DNA of 64,000 bases from RBG-13-68-16 sp050018455 (GCA_050018455.1 JBEKAA010000006.1:54119-118118), one strand, 5' to 3'; shown: positions 17,520 to 25,884, counted from the stretch's first letter. The notes: generated from the letters alone by a model not told the origin. A program made the numbers and translations.

Positions 17520-17639
17520 CGCCGCCGAGAGTGGGCCAGATGCAAGAAAGGCGAGCGGCGAGCAGCGGAGCCTAGCCGGAGGCTAGGTGAGCATGCGAGC
17601 CACGAGCCTGACGCAACAGATGGTCCGCTATCGGCGGCG
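17520..17639. repeat. Terminal-inverted-repeat element F, copy 1
   Basis: A 120-base element. The left end at 17520-17541 (CGCCGCCGAGAGTGGGCCAG...) matches the reverse complement of the right end at 17618-17639 in 17 of 22 positions. A central perfect stem CCTAGCC-GGA-GGCTAGG lies at 17571-17587. Both 22-base ends are identical to those of copy 2 (20041-20256). Its right end is 21 bases past the stop of the minus-strand argF gene. Confidence 0.7.
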
Positions 17640-17660
17640 ACGCCGGCGGCGCCCCGAAAC

Positions 17661-18605
17661 CTAGTGGCGGTGCATCATCAGAACCAGCATGATCGCCTTC
17701 TGCACGTGCAGCCTGTTCTCCGCCTCGTCGAAGATCACCGACCAGCGGCCGTCGGCCACGTCGGCGTGCACCTCCTCGCCACGGTGGCACGGCAGGCAGT
17801 GCATGAAGACGGCGTCCTTGTCGGCGGTCTCCATCAGCTCCGGCGTGACCTGGTACCCAGCGAACGCCTTCAGGCGGAGCTGCGCCTCGGCCTCCTGGCC
17901 CATCGAAGCGAAGACGTCCGTGTACACCACGTGGGCACCCCGGACGGCATCCTCAGGCTTGGTGACGATCTCGATCCTGGTGCCGGCCGCTCTTGCGTCC
18001 TGCTTCGCCATTTCGACGATCTCGGGCTTCGGTTTGTACCCGTCGGGGCTCGCCACCCGCACGTTCATGCCGACCTTCGGCCCGCCGAACATGAGCGAGT
18101 GCGCCATGTTGTTGCCGTCGCCGATATAGGCAAACGTCAGCCCCTTCGTGTTGCCGAACTTCTCCCGGGCGGTAAAGTAGTCCGTCAACGCCTGGCACGG
18201 GTGCAGCAAGTCGGTGAGGCCGTTGATGACGGGGACCGTCGCGTATCTCGCGAGATCCGTCACCGTCGAGTGCGCGAAAGTGCGGGCCATGATGCCGCCG
18301 ACGTAGCGAGAGAGCACCTTGGCGGTATCCTCGATCGTCTCGCCGCGCCCGATCTGGATGTCGCGGCTCGAGAGGAACGTCGCGAGGCCGCCCAACTGGT
18401 ACATGCCGACCTCGAACGACACCCGGGTGCGAGTCGACGACTTCTCGAAGATCATCGCGAGAGTCTGCCCCGCGAGCGCGGTGCGGTAGCGGTCAGGGCG
18501 CGCCTTGACGTTCGCCGCGAGCTGGAACAGTGCCTCGACCTCGTCGGCCGTCAGTCCGTGGATGGAAATCAGGTCCTTGTGCCTCTGCCATGGGCTGCGA
18601 AACAT
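17661..18605 (-). CDS. argF: Ornithine carbamoyltransferase
   Basis: Transfers the carbamoyl group between carbamoyl phosphate and ornithine, forming or consuming citrulline, in the cytoplasm. The 314-aa protein has the carbamoyl-phosphate loop STRTR (57-61), HPCQ (135-138) and the ornithine-site HCLP motif (MHCLPCHRGEEV) near residue 272. The ATG at 18605 is preferred over a GTG six bases upstream because AGGAGG is seven bases away. The gene follows carbamate kinase with a two-base gap, so a catabolic (arcB-like) role producing carbamoyl phosphate from citrulline is likely. No arginine deiminase gene is nearby. Confidence 0.93.
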   Translation of the reverse strand: MFRSPWQRHKDLISIHGLTADEVEALFQLAANVKARPDRYRTALAGQTLAMIFEKSSTRTRVSFEVGMYQLGGLATFLSSRDIQIGRGETIEDTAKVLSRYVGGIMARTFAHSTVTDLARYATVPVINGLTDLLHPCQALTDYFTAREKFGNTKGLTFAYIGDGNNMAHSLMFGGPKVGMNVRVASPDGYKPKPEIVEMAKQDARAAGTRIEIVTKPEDAVRGAHVVYTDVFASMGQEAEAQLRLKAFAGYQVTPELMETADKDAVFMHCLPCHRGEEVHADVADGRWSVIFDEAENRLHVQKAIMLVLMMHRH

Positions 18606-18607
18606 GC

Positions 18608-19591
18608 TCACTCCTCCTTGGGTGCGCCGTCGGCAACGATGTACGTGCCGGAATTGCGCGCGAGAGCGTCCTTGAGGTGCTCGGCGTCCGTGATCAGGAC
18701 CTCCTTGCCGGTCTTCTCCACGAACGCGATGGCGGCGCGGATCTTGGGCCCCATCGAGCCGGGCGGGAACTGGTTGTGCTCGAGCATCTCCTTCGCCTTC
18801 GCGACCGGGATCTCGGAGAGCCAGCGTTGGTTAGGGCGCCCGAAGTTCTCCGCCACCTGCGCGACCTGGGTCAGGACGATGAACAGATCGGCGTTAAGCT
18901 CCTGCGCGAGCAGCGAGGTCGTGTAATCCTTGTCGATCACGGCCTCGACGCCGTTGAAATAGCCCCCGACATCCTGGTAGACGGGAATCCCGCCGCCTCC
19001 GGCTGCCACGACCACCGCGCCGCCCTCGACGAGCCGCTTGATGACGCCGACATCGAGGATCCGCTTCGGCTGCGGCGAGGGGACCACCTTGCGCCACCCG
19101 CGCCCCGCGTCCTCGACCATCTGCCACCCCTGCTCCTGCATCAGCAGATTTGCACGGTAGGCCGTGAAGTAGGGTCCGACCGGCTTGCTCGGGTTCTCGA
19201 ATGCGGCGTCGTCACGCGAGACCTCGACCTCGGTGAGGACCGTGACGACTTCCTTGGTCAGCTGCTCCTCGTTCAGACGGTTGCGCAACTGGTTCTGGAG
19301 CATGAACCCCATCGAGCCTTCGGTCTGGGCGACGCACAACTCCAGGCTCTGGGGAGGGATCTTGGTGACCGCCTCCTCGACCTGGATCATGATGTTCCCG
19401 ACCTGTGGCCCGTTGCCATGCACGATCACCAGCTCGAAACCGCGATGGATGACCTCCACCAGCCAGCGCGTGGCTTTCCAGGTGAGCGTGAACTGCTCCT
19501 CCTGGGTGCCGTGGTCCTGGGGTCGGAGCAGTGCGTTGCCCCCGAAGGCGATGACCGCCACCGGCCGCCGTGCCGCCTCATGCTGTGTCAC
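18608..19591 (-). CDS. arcC: Carbamate kinase
   Basis: Makes ATP from carbamoyl phosphate and ADP (or the reverse). The 327-aa protein has the amino-acid-kinase fold motifs AVIAFGGNALL near the N-terminus, VHGNGPQVGN, and PVYQDVGGYFNGVEAVIDKD with the nucleotide-site Lys. The GTG at 19591 is chosen because GGAGG lies five bases upstream and the length then fits the family; an upstream start would add 21 residues with no ribosome site. It is the first gene of a two-gene operon with ornithine carbamoyltransferase, giving citrulline-driven ATP synthesis if run in the catabolic direction. Confidence 0.93.
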   Translation of the reverse strand: MTQHEAARRPVAVIAFGGNALLRPQDHGTQEEQFTLTWKATRWLVEVIHRGFELVIVHGNGPQVGNIMIQVEEAVTKIPPQSLELCVAQTEGSMGFMLQNQLRNRLNEEQLTKEVVTVLTEVEVSRDDAAFENPSKPVGPYFTAYRANLLMQEQGWQMVEDAGRGWRKVVPSPQPKRILDVGVIKRLVEGGAVVVAAGGGGIPVYQDVGGYFNGVEAVIDKDYTTSLLAQELNADLFIVLTQVAQVAENFGRPNQRWLSEIPVAKAKEMLEHNQFPPGSMGPKIRAAIAFVEKTGKEVLITDAEHLKDALARNSGTYIVADGAPKEE

Positions 19592-19730
19592 AAAGGCCTC
19601 CGCCCACCGCGGGGAGTGCCCGCATGGAGAACGTTGATTGTCCTGAACGGGCACAAGGAAGTCAAGGCGAGGTCCGTGAGCCGGGCTCCGGGTCCCAATA
19701 GAGCGTGGTCCGTGGTCAGTGGCCCGTAAA

Positions 19731-19970
19731 GAAAGGCAGAGGAGCGGAGGGGCCGAGGAGCAGAGGAGCCAAACACCGTTCGAAGGTTCCCAGGTTCGAA
19801 GGTCCGCACGTTTAAAGGTTCAGAGCCCTTGGGGTCAAAGGTGAGAGGTGAAAGGTCAAGGGTCAAACGTCAAACGAAAGACGAAAAAGGAAAACGTAAA
19901 GGCAAGAGGGTACCAGCTGGCGTCTCCCCTTTGACCTCTTCCCTTTCACCTTTTCCCTTCTCCTCTCAGA
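19731..19970. repeat. Modular intergenic hairpin, copy 4
   Basis: GAGGAGCAGAGGAGC modules (19738-19780), TTCGAAGG octamers, then six or so AAAGGTCAAAG/ACGTCAAACG units (19830-19880) form the left arm. CCCCTTTGACC, CCCTTTCACC and TTTTCCCTTC at 19926-19962 form the right arm. It lies between arcC and the diguanylate cyclase gene, upstream of arcC, and is followed within about 70 bases by element F copy 2, the same pairing as at 17236-17639. Confidence 0.7.
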
Positions 19971-20040
19971 ACGACCGTGACTAGTGGGACGTGGCTCGTG
20001 GTTCGAGAAAGGCAGGGACTCGGCGAGCGGCAGGTAGCCG

Positions 20041-20256
20041 CGCCGCCGAGAGTGGGCCAGATGCAAGGCGCACGAGGCGAGAGCGGCGGAGCGTACCCGG
20101 AGGGTACGTGAGCACGCGGTTCGCCGAGTGCAACGCACAGGCGAAACGCGGCTCTGCCGCGGCCCGCGGGGGACACGGGGGGTCTTGAGCGGCCGGGCGG
20201 GCGGTGGAGCGGCCGCGGGACCCCCCGCCCGAATAGATGGTCCGCTATCGGCGGCG
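20041..20256. repeat. Terminal-inverted-repeat element F, copy 2 (with nested palindrome)
   Basis: The 22-base ends at 20041-20062 and 20235-20256 are identical to those of copy 1. The central stem is CGTACCC-GGA-GGGTACG (20092-20108): same length, position and GGA loop as copy 1 but different paired bases, so pairing is conserved and sequence is not. The interval is about 100 bases longer than in copy 1 and includes an extra inverted repeat CGGGGGGTC (20176-20184) / GACCCCCCG (20219-20227). The right end is three bases from the stop of the minus-strand gene at 20260. Confidence 0.7.
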
Positions 20257-20259
20257 CCT

Positions 20260-21588
20260 TTAGCCCTGCTGGCCAGGTTGCTGCGGAGTGGCCCGGAAAA
20301 CCCGCCCTCTCCCCGCAGCCTTCGCGCGGTAGAGTGCCGCATCGGCCCTCGCCAGCAGCTCGGCGCCCTCGTCCCCGTCCTCGGGGAAGCAGGCGACGCC
20401 GGCGCTCGCACCGAGCTGGGCGCCCGTCTCGGGCCGCGGCAGGTCGCGGGTTGCGTCGACGATGGCGCTCACGAACCCCTCGGCCGCCGAGACCGCACGC
20501 TCGGGCTTCGTGAACGGAATGATGATGCAGAATTCGTCGCCTCCGAGACGGCCGACGACGTCGGAGACCCGGGCCCGCGCCCGCAACGCCGCGGACACGG
20601 TGGTGAGCGCCATGTCGCCGGCTGCGTGACCCCACGAGTCGTTGTAGGCCTTGAAGCTGTCGAGATCCATCATGATGACGGCGAGCGGCTGCCCGCTGCG
20701 GCGGCACAGCGACAGGTAGCGCGTCATTTCGTTTTCGAGGCCGGTCCTGTTCAGGAGTTGCGTGAGCGGGTCTCTTTGGCCGATGTCTCGCAGGAGCCTG
20801 TTGGCCTGTTCGATCTGTCTCGTCCGGTCCCGAAGCTGGCGCTCGGACTCGGTTGCGATCCGGGACCTCTCCTTCGCGCTGCCCTCGAGCTGGTCGGCCA
20901 GGCGGTTCACGCGGCGGGCCAGACGCCGGATCTCCTCGGGCCCCTGCACCGGGTGGCGGGCCCCGTGCTCTCCGCGAACGATCGCCGCAAGCGAATCGCC
21001 GAGATCCTCCAGGGGACGGACGATCCCCCTGGCCGCCACCCAGGCCAGAAGCCACGAGATGCCCAACACCCCGAGCGCGAAAGCGAGGGCGGCCTGACGG
21101 TAGTGCGCGAACGCCTGCTCCAGAGGGCGCCGGTCCACGGCCAGCCAGGTCCCGCCGACCACGTCGTCGCCGCGCCGCACGGCCTGAAACGTCGCCTCAA
21201 CGGGCAGCTCACCCAACGTGAACCGGCGCTGTTGGTTCTCGTCGAGAGGCCACGCGGTCATCGAAGGCGCTCGGGCCGCGCCTGCGGGCTCGGCAGCGAT
21301 CACCTGACGGTTCCGGTCGAAAACCGTGACTGCAACAGCACCGCCGCGGCCCAACTCCCGTGCGGCCAGATGCGAGAAGACCCCACGGTCGCCGGAGACC
21401 AGCGGTTCCTGCAGACGCTCGGCAAGGAGCACCGCCGCGAGGCGAGCGGTTCGATCGAAGTCGGTCTCCACTTCATCTCTGCCCAGGATGCCCGCGCCGA
21501 CCAGCACCAGGACAGTGAGGAAGAGCGTGCCGGCGACGGCCGTAAGAACGATCCTCCGGAGCAACGAGCCCCACAATCTCGGGACCAT
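20260..21588 (-). CDS. Membrane diguanylate cyclase with HAMP and GGDEF domains
   Basis: Predicted to make cyclic di-GMP. The 442-aa protein has two membrane helices (about 14-34 and 164-184) around a periplasmic sensor of about 125 residues, a HAMP linker (about 187-240), a short coiled coil, and a GGDEF domain with the signature intact (GGDEF at 349-353). The inhibitory RxxD site is present five residues before it (RVSD, 340-343), so product feedback is expected. The ATG at 21588 has no Shine-Dalgarno sequence but TAAACT six bases upstream, indicating a leaderless mRNA. It is divergent from purB. Confidence 0.92.
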   Translation of the reverse strand: MVPRLWGSLLRRIVLTAVAGTLFLTVLVLVGAGILGRDEVETDFDRTARLAAVLLAERLQEPLVSGDRGVFSHLAARELGRGGAVAVTVFDRNRQVIAAEPAGAARAPSMTAWPLDENQQRRFTLGELPVEATFQAVRRGDDVVGGTWLAVDRRPLEQAFAHYRQAALAFALGVLGISWLLAWVAARGIVRPLEDLGDSLAAIVRGEHGARHPVQGPEEIRRLARRVNRLADQLEGSAKERSRIATESERQLRDRTRQIEQANRLLRDIGQRDPLTQLLNRTGLENEMTRYLSLCRRSGQPLAVIMMDLDSFKAYNDSWGHAAGDMALTTVSAALRARARVSDVVGRLGGDEFCIIIPFTKPERAVSAAEGFVSAIVDATRDLPRPETGAQLGASAGVACFPEDGDEGAELLARADAALYRAKAAGRGRVFRATPQQPGQQG

Positions 21589-21594
21589 TGTGTA

Positions 21595-21600
21595 AGTTTA
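21595..21600 (-). promoter_or_regulatory. -10 box for the leaderless diguanylate cyclase gene
   Basis: On the minus strand TAAACT is followed by six bases and the ATG at 21588. It mirrors the site of the divergent purB gene at 21717. Confidence 0.5.
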
Positions 21601-21716
21601 GACCATGATGTGCCGTCCCGGTCAGGACCAAGACGACCGAGCTCCCGCCAGAGTGCCGGGCTCAGGGGTCGTGGCCGCCGGGGACGACCGAGGCGCGCAA
21701 CCGGCGAACGGCGTGG

Positions 21717-21722
21717 CACAAT
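21717..21722 (+). promoter_or_regulatory. -10-like box for purB
   Basis: CACAAT, six bases (AAGAGG), then the ATG at 21729. The spacing is that of other leaderless candidates here. AAGAGG could also act as a weak ribosome site, and CACAAT departs from consensus at the first base, so this is the weakest of the set. Confidence 0.35.
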
Positions 21723-21728
21723 AAGAGG

Positions 21729-23156
21729 ATGGACGAGTTCGTGCATCCTCTCACCGGGCGCTACGCCTCGCACGCGATGCGCCGGCTGTTCTCGCAGGCT
21801 GCCAGATTCGGGCTCTGGCGACGCCTCTGGCTTGAGCTGATGCGGGCGGAGCGCGATCTCGGCGTCGCGATACCGCCCGAGGCACTCGCCCAGCTCGAGG
21901 CGCACCTCGAACCCACCGAGGCGGAGATCGCCCGCGCTTCGGAGATCGAGCGCGAGACGCGGCACGACGTGATGGCGCACATCCGGACCCTCGCCGAGGT
22001 CGCGCCGGCGGCGGGCCCCTACCTCCACCTCGGGGCAACGTCGTGCTACGTCACCGACAACGCCGACCTCGTCGTTCTCAGGGAGGGGATCGATCTGCTC
22101 GTCGGACGCGCGATCGGGGTCGTGGCGGCGCTGGCCGGATTTGCCCGCACGCATCGCGGCCTGCCCTGCCTGGGTCACACGCACTTCCAGCCAGCGCAAC
22201 CGACGACCGTGGGCAAGCGTGCATGCCTCTGGCTGGCGGACCTTCTCGGCGACATCGAGAGGCTGGAGGCGGAGCGCGCCCGGTTCCTGTTGCGCGGCGC
22301 CAAGGGGACGACCGGCACCCAGGCGTCGTTTCTCCAGCTCCTCGGCAACGGGTCGAAGGTGCGTGAGCTCGACCGCCGGATCGCCGTCGCGTTCGGCTTC
22401 CCCGGCAGCTATCCGGTGACGGGGCAGACGTCACCGCGGAAGCCCGAGTTCTACCTTCTCGCCTGCCTCTCCGGGATCGCCCAGTCGGCCTACAAGTTCG
22501 CGAGCGACGTCCGGTTGCTCGCCAGGCTCAAGGAGCTCGACGAGCCTTTCGGCGAGGGCCAGATCGGTTCGTCCGCGATGCCCTACAAGCGCAACCCCAT
22601 GCGCTGCGAGCGCATCGCCTCGCTTGCGCGCTACCTGATTTCGCTCGAACCCAACGCCGCCTGGACTGCCGCTTCGCAGTGGCTTGAGCGCACACTCGAC
22701 GATTCCGCCAACCGTCGCCTCGCGCTCCCGGAGGCGTTCCTTACGGCCGACGCGATCCTGCTGCTGTGGTGCTCGGTGGCCGCGGGCCTCGAGGTCCACC
22801 CAGCGATGGTGCGGCGCAACCTCGAGGAGGAGCTGCCGTTCATGGCGAGCGAGGAGATCCTGCTCGCGGCCTCGGCACGCGGCGGCGACCGCCAGAAGCT
22901 GCACGAGCGTCTGCGCGTGCTCTCGCGCGAGGCGGCCCGCCGGGTCAAGGAGGGCGGGGAGCGCAACCCGCTGCTCGAGCTCGTGGCATCCGACCAGGCG
23001 TTCCGTCTCGACGCCGCGCGTCTGGCCGAGCTGCTCGATGCCGGCCGTTTCGTGGGCCGCGCGCCCGAGCAGGTGAGCGAGTTCCTTGCCGAGATCGTCG
23101 AGCCCTGGCTCGCCTCGCACCCCGCTCGGGCGGACGACGAGGAGCCGCAGGTGTGA
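21729..23156 (+). CDS. purB: Adenylosuccinate lyase
   Basis: Purine biosynthesis: splits adenylosuccinate to AMP and SAICAR to AICAR, releasing fumarate. The 475-aa protein belongs to the fumarase/aspartase superfamily, with the signature loop GSSAMPYKRNP at 280-290, the His-containing GHTHFQPAQPTTVGKR and the TSCYVTDNAD region. Its length and C-terminal region resemble the longer, animal-like form. The gene is followed by a GGGGTCC tandem tract and then rlpA. Confidence 0.93.
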   Translation: MDEFVHPLTGRYASHAMRRLFSQAARFGLWRRLWLELMRAERDLGVAIPPEALAQLEAHLEPTEAEIARASEIERETRHDVMAHIRTLAEVAPAAGPYLHLGATSCYVTDNADLVVLREGIDLLVGRAIGVVAALAGFARTHRGLPCLGHTHFQPAQPTTVGKRACLWLADLLGDIERLEAERARFLLRGAKGTTGTQASFLQLLGNGSKVRELDRRIAVAFGFPGSYPVTGQTSPRKPEFYLLACLSGIAQSAYKFASDVRLLARLKELDEPFGEGQIGSSAMPYKRNPMRCERIASLARYLISLEPNAAWTAASQWLERTLDDSANRRLALPEAFLTADAILLLWCSVAAGLEVHPAMVRRNLEEELPFMASEEILLAASARGGDRQKLHERLRVLSREAARRVKEGGERNPLLELVASDQAFRLDAARLAELLDAGRFVGRAPEQVSEFLAEIVEPWLASHPARADDEEPQV

Positions 23157-23160
23157 GAGA

Positions 23161-23193
23161 CCGGGGTCCGGGGTCCGGGGTCCGGGGTCCGGA
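23161..23193. repeat. Tandem GGGGTCC heptamer tract
   Basis: Four to five direct copies of GGGGTCC between the purB stop and the GTG of the rlpA gene. The same heptamer occurs twice at the start of the hairpin at 17236. It occupies the place where a ribosome site for rlpA would be expected. Confidence 0.65.
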
Positions 23194-23200
23194 CCGAACT

Positions 23201-23866
23201 GTGCGGCGGCTGATCGCGGCCGCAGCGGTGGCCTTTGGATCCGCGATCGTGGCGGCGGGATGTGCCACCAGCAGCGGTCACCGGCCGCGCGTTCAGACTC
23301 CAGCGCCTGCTCCCGCAGCCGGAAACGTCGAGGAGGGGCTCGCATCGTGGTACGGGGAGCCGTACCACGGCCGCCCGACGGCGTCCGGGCCGCGCTACGA
23401 TATGTGGGCGATGACCGCCGCCCACCGCACGCTGCCGTTCGGGACTGTGGTGCGGGTCCGAAACCTCGATTCGGGGCGCGAGGCGGACGTCACGATCAAC
23501 GACCGCGGCCCGTTCGTCCAGGGACGGATCCTCGACCTCTCGCGGGCCGCCGCCGAGACGCTCGGGGCGATCGGTCCCGGCGTGATCCCGGTGCGCCTCG
23601 AGGTGCGCCGCGTCGGGGACGGGATGCCCGACGAGCCGTGCTGGGAGGTCCAGGTCGGCGCGTTCGCTCGCGAGGAGAACGCCCGGCGCGCGCGTTCCAG
23701 CTTGGAGGCCATGGGCTTCTCGGTGAGGTTCGCGCCGGCCGGCGGCGGACTCACGCGCGTGCGGGCGACGGGGCTGGCCGGACGAACCAAGGCGCTAGGG
23801 GTCGCGGCCTCACTCGCCGGCGGATACCGGGGCGCCGTGGCGGTACCGTGCGGAGGCGGCTGGTGA
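23201..23866 (+). CDS. rlpA: RlpA-like septal lipoprotein (double-psi barrel plus SPOR)
   Basis: A 221-aa predicted outer-membrane lipoprotein. The GTG at 23201 begins a signal peptide with lipobox VAAGC. A double-psi beta-barrel (GLASWYGEPYHGRPTASG, then ADVTINDRGPFVQGRILDLS) matches RlpA, a peptidoglycan lytic transglycosylase acting on glycan strands stripped of stem peptides. A C-terminal SPOR domain (CWEVQVGAFAREENARRAR) would bind denuded glycan at division sites. No ribosome site is visible, since the heptamer tract abuts the start; coupling to purB is possible. It overlaps the next gene by four bases (GTGA). Confidence 0.88.
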   Translation: MRRLIAAAAVAFGSAIVAAGCATSSGHRPRVQTPAPAPAAGNVEEGLASWYGEPYHGRPTASGPRYDMWAMTAAHRTLPFGTVVRVRNLDSGREADVTINDRGPFVQGRILDLSRAAAETLGAIGPGVIPVRLEVRRVGDGMPDEPCWEVQVGAFAREENARRARSSLEAMGFSVRFAPAGGGLTRVRATGLAGRTKALGVAASLAGGYRGAVAVPCGGGW

Positions 23867-25518
23867 GGGCGCGCATGGTCACGCTGGCCGTCGCCCTCCT
23901 CGCCGTCGCGGCGGCGGCGGGCGGACAGGACTCCCCGCCTTTGGTCGTCGAACGACTCCCCACCTCCCTCGAAGGCGAGTGGCTGTTCCGCGTCGGCCAC
24001 GACCCCGCGTTCGCCAGTCCGTTCCGTGAACGTCGAAACTGGCAGCGCATTCACGTTCCCGGGCCGTGGCAGCGCCAGGGGTGGCGCGGCTACAACGGCC
24101 ACGCCTGGTATCGCCTCTCGCTGGTCATCTCTTCCGACCTCGCCGGTCAGGATCTCGGCCTGGACCTCGGGCGCGTGAGCGATGTCGACGAGGTGTTCCT
24201 CAACGGCCGCCGGATCGGCTCCACGGGGTCGTTCCCGCCCCACTTCGACAAGGCGACGCTCGCGCGACGCTTCTACCTGATCCCGCGGGAGGTCCTGCGG
24301 CTCGGGCAACTCAACGAGCTCTCGGTCCACGTCTACAACGACTCGAGCTTCGGGGGCCTCCTCGGTCCCCCGCCAGAACTCGACATCTACCAGGCGCTCC
24401 TGCGACGCCAGGTGCTGCGCGACGTGGGCGCCTACTGCGTGTCGACCGTGCTCTTCACGCTCGCGGTGATGCACCTCCTGCTCTTCGCCAAGCAGCGCGA
24501 CCTTTTCGAGCACCTTTCGTTTGCGGGTTCGACGGCGGCGCTGGGCGTCTTCATGCTCACCTACACCACATGGGGGCCGTCGCTCATCCTGGGTTACTCG
24601 ACCACGTACCGGCTCGCGATCGCCAGCATGATGGCGGGCGTCGCCATGTTCCCCTCCGTGCCGTTGCGGCTCGCGCGGCGGACTCAGCCCGTCGCGTTTC
24701 TGGGCGTCGAGACGATGCTCGCCCTCGGCGCTGCGTTCGCGCTGGCGTGGCGTGATGTCGCCGACCTCCAGCTCTGGCTCTACGCGGCCCAGGCGGCGCT
24801 CCTGCTCGTGGCGGGCCTCACGCTGAAGATCGAGATCTCGCTGGTCGGGCGGCGGCCTTGGGCGCTGCCCGCGCTCATCACCTCGAGTCTCCTGGCCGTG
24901 GCGATCACCCTCGACATCCTCGTGGACATCGGTGTGCTCCCGCGCGCCAGGGTCCTCGGCGGCGAGCTCTACGCCCCGTTGCTGGCGGTGCCGTTCGCGG
25001 TGTGCCTCTCGTTCGCCCTCGCCCTCAGTTGGATGCAGCGCCGGTGGGGGGAACCCCTGGACGCCGCGACCGGCCTCATGTCGCGGGAGCGTTTCACCGA
25101 CCGATTGGGAGCGGAGCTGCTGCGTGCGCGTCGCGGGGGCTCGCCGCTCGCCGTGGCGCTGCTTCGCCTCACGCTCGTGGAACCCGCCAGCGAGAGGGAC
25201 CAGCCCACAACCGAGGCGGTTGCGAGCCTCCGCCGAGGCCTCCGTCAGATCGACCTCCTCGCCCGTTACGACGCCGAAACGTTCGCCCTGCTGCTGTCCG
25301 AGACCGACGAACGGGCCGCGATGAGCATCATCGAGCGCCTCCGCCGCACGGCGAGCCAGAGCGTCAGCGGGCGGTCCGGTCGGGCCCGCACGACGGCGGG
25401 CCTGGCCCAGTACCGTCCCGGCCGCCACCTCTCGGCGGACGAGCTTCTCCGCGAGGCGGAAGCCGCACTCTACGCCGCAGTGAGCGAAGGGGGCGACTGC
25501 ACCGCCACGGCTCCGTGA
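23863..25518 (+). CDS. 7TM sensor with degenerate GGDEF domain
   Basis: A 551-aa membrane signalling protein. A signal peptide is followed by a beta-sandwich like the 7TMR-DISM extracellular domain (about 30-190; SLEGEWLFRVGHDP, AWYRLSLVI), then about seven membrane helices (about 190-395) and a GGDEF-like domain (about 400-545). Where GGDEF is expected the sequence is YDAETF (469-474), with the metal- and GTP-binding residues lost, so cyclase activity is unlikely; it may bind nucleotide or dimerise with an active cyclase such as the one at 20260. GTG start at 23863 with GGAGG six bases upstream, overlapping the rlpA stop. Confidence 0.75.
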   Translation: MRARMVTLAVALLAVAAAAGGQDSPPLVVERLPTSLEGEWLFRVGHDPAFASPFRERRNWQRIHVPGPWQRQGWRGYNGHAWYRLSLVISSDLAGQDLGLDLGRVSDVDEVFLNGRRIGSTGSFPPHFDKATLARRFYLIPREVLRLGQLNELSVHVYNDSSFGGLLGPPPELDIYQALLRRQVLRDVGAYCVSTVLFTLAVMHLLLFAKQRDLFEHLSFAGSTAALGVFMLTYTTWGPSLILGYSTTYRLAIASMMAGVAMFPSVPLRLARRTQPVAFLGVETMLALGAAFALAWRDVADLQLWLYAAQAALLLVAGLTLKIEISLVGRRPWALPALITSSLLAVAITLDILVDIGVLPRARVLGGELYAPLLAVPFAVCLSFALALSWMQRRWGEPLDAATGLMSRERFTDRLGAELLRARRGGSPLAVALLRLTLVEPASERDQPTTEAVASLRRGLRQIDLLARYDAETFALLLSETDERAAMSIIERLRRTASQSVSGRSGRARTTAGLAQYRPGRHLSADELLREAEAALYAAVSEGGDCTATAP

Positions 25519-25609
25519 GCCGGGCCCCTACCCATATCCGGGATTTCGAACGCCTCATTCAACAATTCGGACATTCCGGGGAAATGGGGGCGCTGGGTCT
25601 GGCCAGACG

Positions 25610-25626
25610 TGGGCACAGTGATTGCA
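25610..25626 (+). promoter_or_regulatory. Sigma-54 promoter upstream of the TonB-dependent receptor
   Basis: TGGGCACAGTGATTGCAG matches the -24/-12 consensus (GG-N10-GC, TTGCA at -12). Transcription would start near 25637, leaving an untranslated leader of about 250 bases before the ATG at 25885. The interval 25519-25884 otherwise holds no gene I can support. Confidence 0.6.
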
Positions 25627-25884
25627 GATCTTCAACCTTGATACTCGATGCACCCTGGCCCGAGGAGGCGTAGCGCCTGCGGATGCCGCAATTCTTCATT
25701 CGGAGAGAAGGGAGCATCTCGAGCGCCTCAAAATGGTGAGGACGGAATCTCTGATCTTGGGGTCTTTCGGAGACGGATCGAGGCCGGAGTCACCACGAGT
25801 GGGTCGTCATCCCAAATGCATCCGGAGCCTATTCACGTGCAGCATACGTGATCGTTTTGGGAGATGAGAAGAGAGGGGGAAGGA

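Noticed and set aside
17661..19591. A complete arginine deiminase operon
   Set aside because: No arcA or exchanger gene is present in the flanking sequence.
20260..25518. Two active diguanylate cyclases
   Set aside because: Only the product of 20260 keeps GGDEF; the second has YDAETF.
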